From assembly GCA_019415505.1 (NCBI GenBank), contig DXZC01000133.1, forward strand, positions 1 to 5,582: a stretch of 5,582 nt of DNA, read 5' to 3'. The DNA comes from Peptococcaceae bacterium. Lineage in GTDB: Bacteria; Bacillota; Dehalobacteriia; UBA7702. A program made the translations under genes and the position numbers. Positions within the stretch are counted from its first letter, which is position 1; every line of letters begins with the position of its first letter. This document shows positions 5,441 to 5,582 of this stretch, piece by piece. The notes beneath the pieces are model-generated. The model was not told the origin of the DNA, did no database searches, and saw only the letters and a program-made list of their open reading frames with translations.

Positions 5441-5553
5441 TTTGCCTTTACCACAAATAACTAATATTTATCGACCCTAAGAGTCAGTTTTTTACTTTGG
5501 CCCCGCCAATTAGATTAAACTTAAGATAAATTACTTTAAAAAAATTAAATTCA

Positions 5554-5582
5554 GTATATCCTCTCTAGTTGAGATTATATAC
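5554..5582. repeat. Imperfect 12-bp inverted repeat at the right edge
   Basis: GTATATCCTCTC (5554-5565) and GAGATTATATAC (5571-5582) pair at 10 of 12 positions around a 5-bp centre, TAGTT. On the minus strand the hairpin is followed, after a short gap, by an AT-rich run with seven T. It could be a weak terminator for a gene beyond the edge or an operator. The window cuts it off. Confidence 0.4.

Noticed and set aside
5497..5509. TTGGC/GCCAA hairpin as a terminator.
   Set aside because: The stem is only 5 bp with a 3-nt loop, and no U-tract follows on either strand.

Overview
The window looks like a stretch of a Gram-positive (Bacillota) chromosome of moderate GC, probably from an anaerobic clostridial or negativicute lineage. 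The pointers are AGGAGG-type ribosome binding sites, intrinsic terminators with U-tracts behind every gene, and a cell-surface protein anchored by three C-terminal SLH domains. The genus cannot be named from the sequence.

Layout: at the left edge is the 3' end of a plus-strand gene for a small ACT-domain protein (to 167). Its stop codon lies inside a 29-bp tandem duplication. A gene-free stretch follows (168-692), with an array of about 5.5 copies of a 19-bp unit and two adjacent, oppositely oriented terminators. These terminators isolate the ACT gene from the convergent gene at 693-1490 (minus), an XRE-type helix-turn-helix protein. That protein carries an unusual, very hydrophobic C-terminal tract with glycine every fifth residue. 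Its promoter (-10 TATACT) lies inside an 18-bp dyad, a natural candidate for autoregulation. The 1491-1893 gap also holds a duplicated ~25-bp motif, small palindromes and the strong terminator of the next gene.

Most of the window (1894-5157, minus) is one large gene for an exported protein. It has a signal peptide, an N-terminal beta-rich domain, a carboxypeptidase-regulatory-like domain, a PHP metallohydrolase domain of the CehA/McbA type with its metal-binding His/Asp motifs intact, a beta-sandwich, and three SLH domains. Upstream (5158-5582) are a long leader with a predicted hairpin, a strong Shine-Dalgarno sequence placed before an 8-codon ORF and an alternative GTG start, and several inverted repeats.

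The three genes appear to be separate transcription units. No sequence evidence ties their functions together beyond short motifs shared between the two minus-strand promoter regions. I see no CRISPR array, transposase, rRNA, tRNA or recognisable riboswitch. The most unusual items are the glycine-pentad HTH protein and the repeat-rich intergenic regions.
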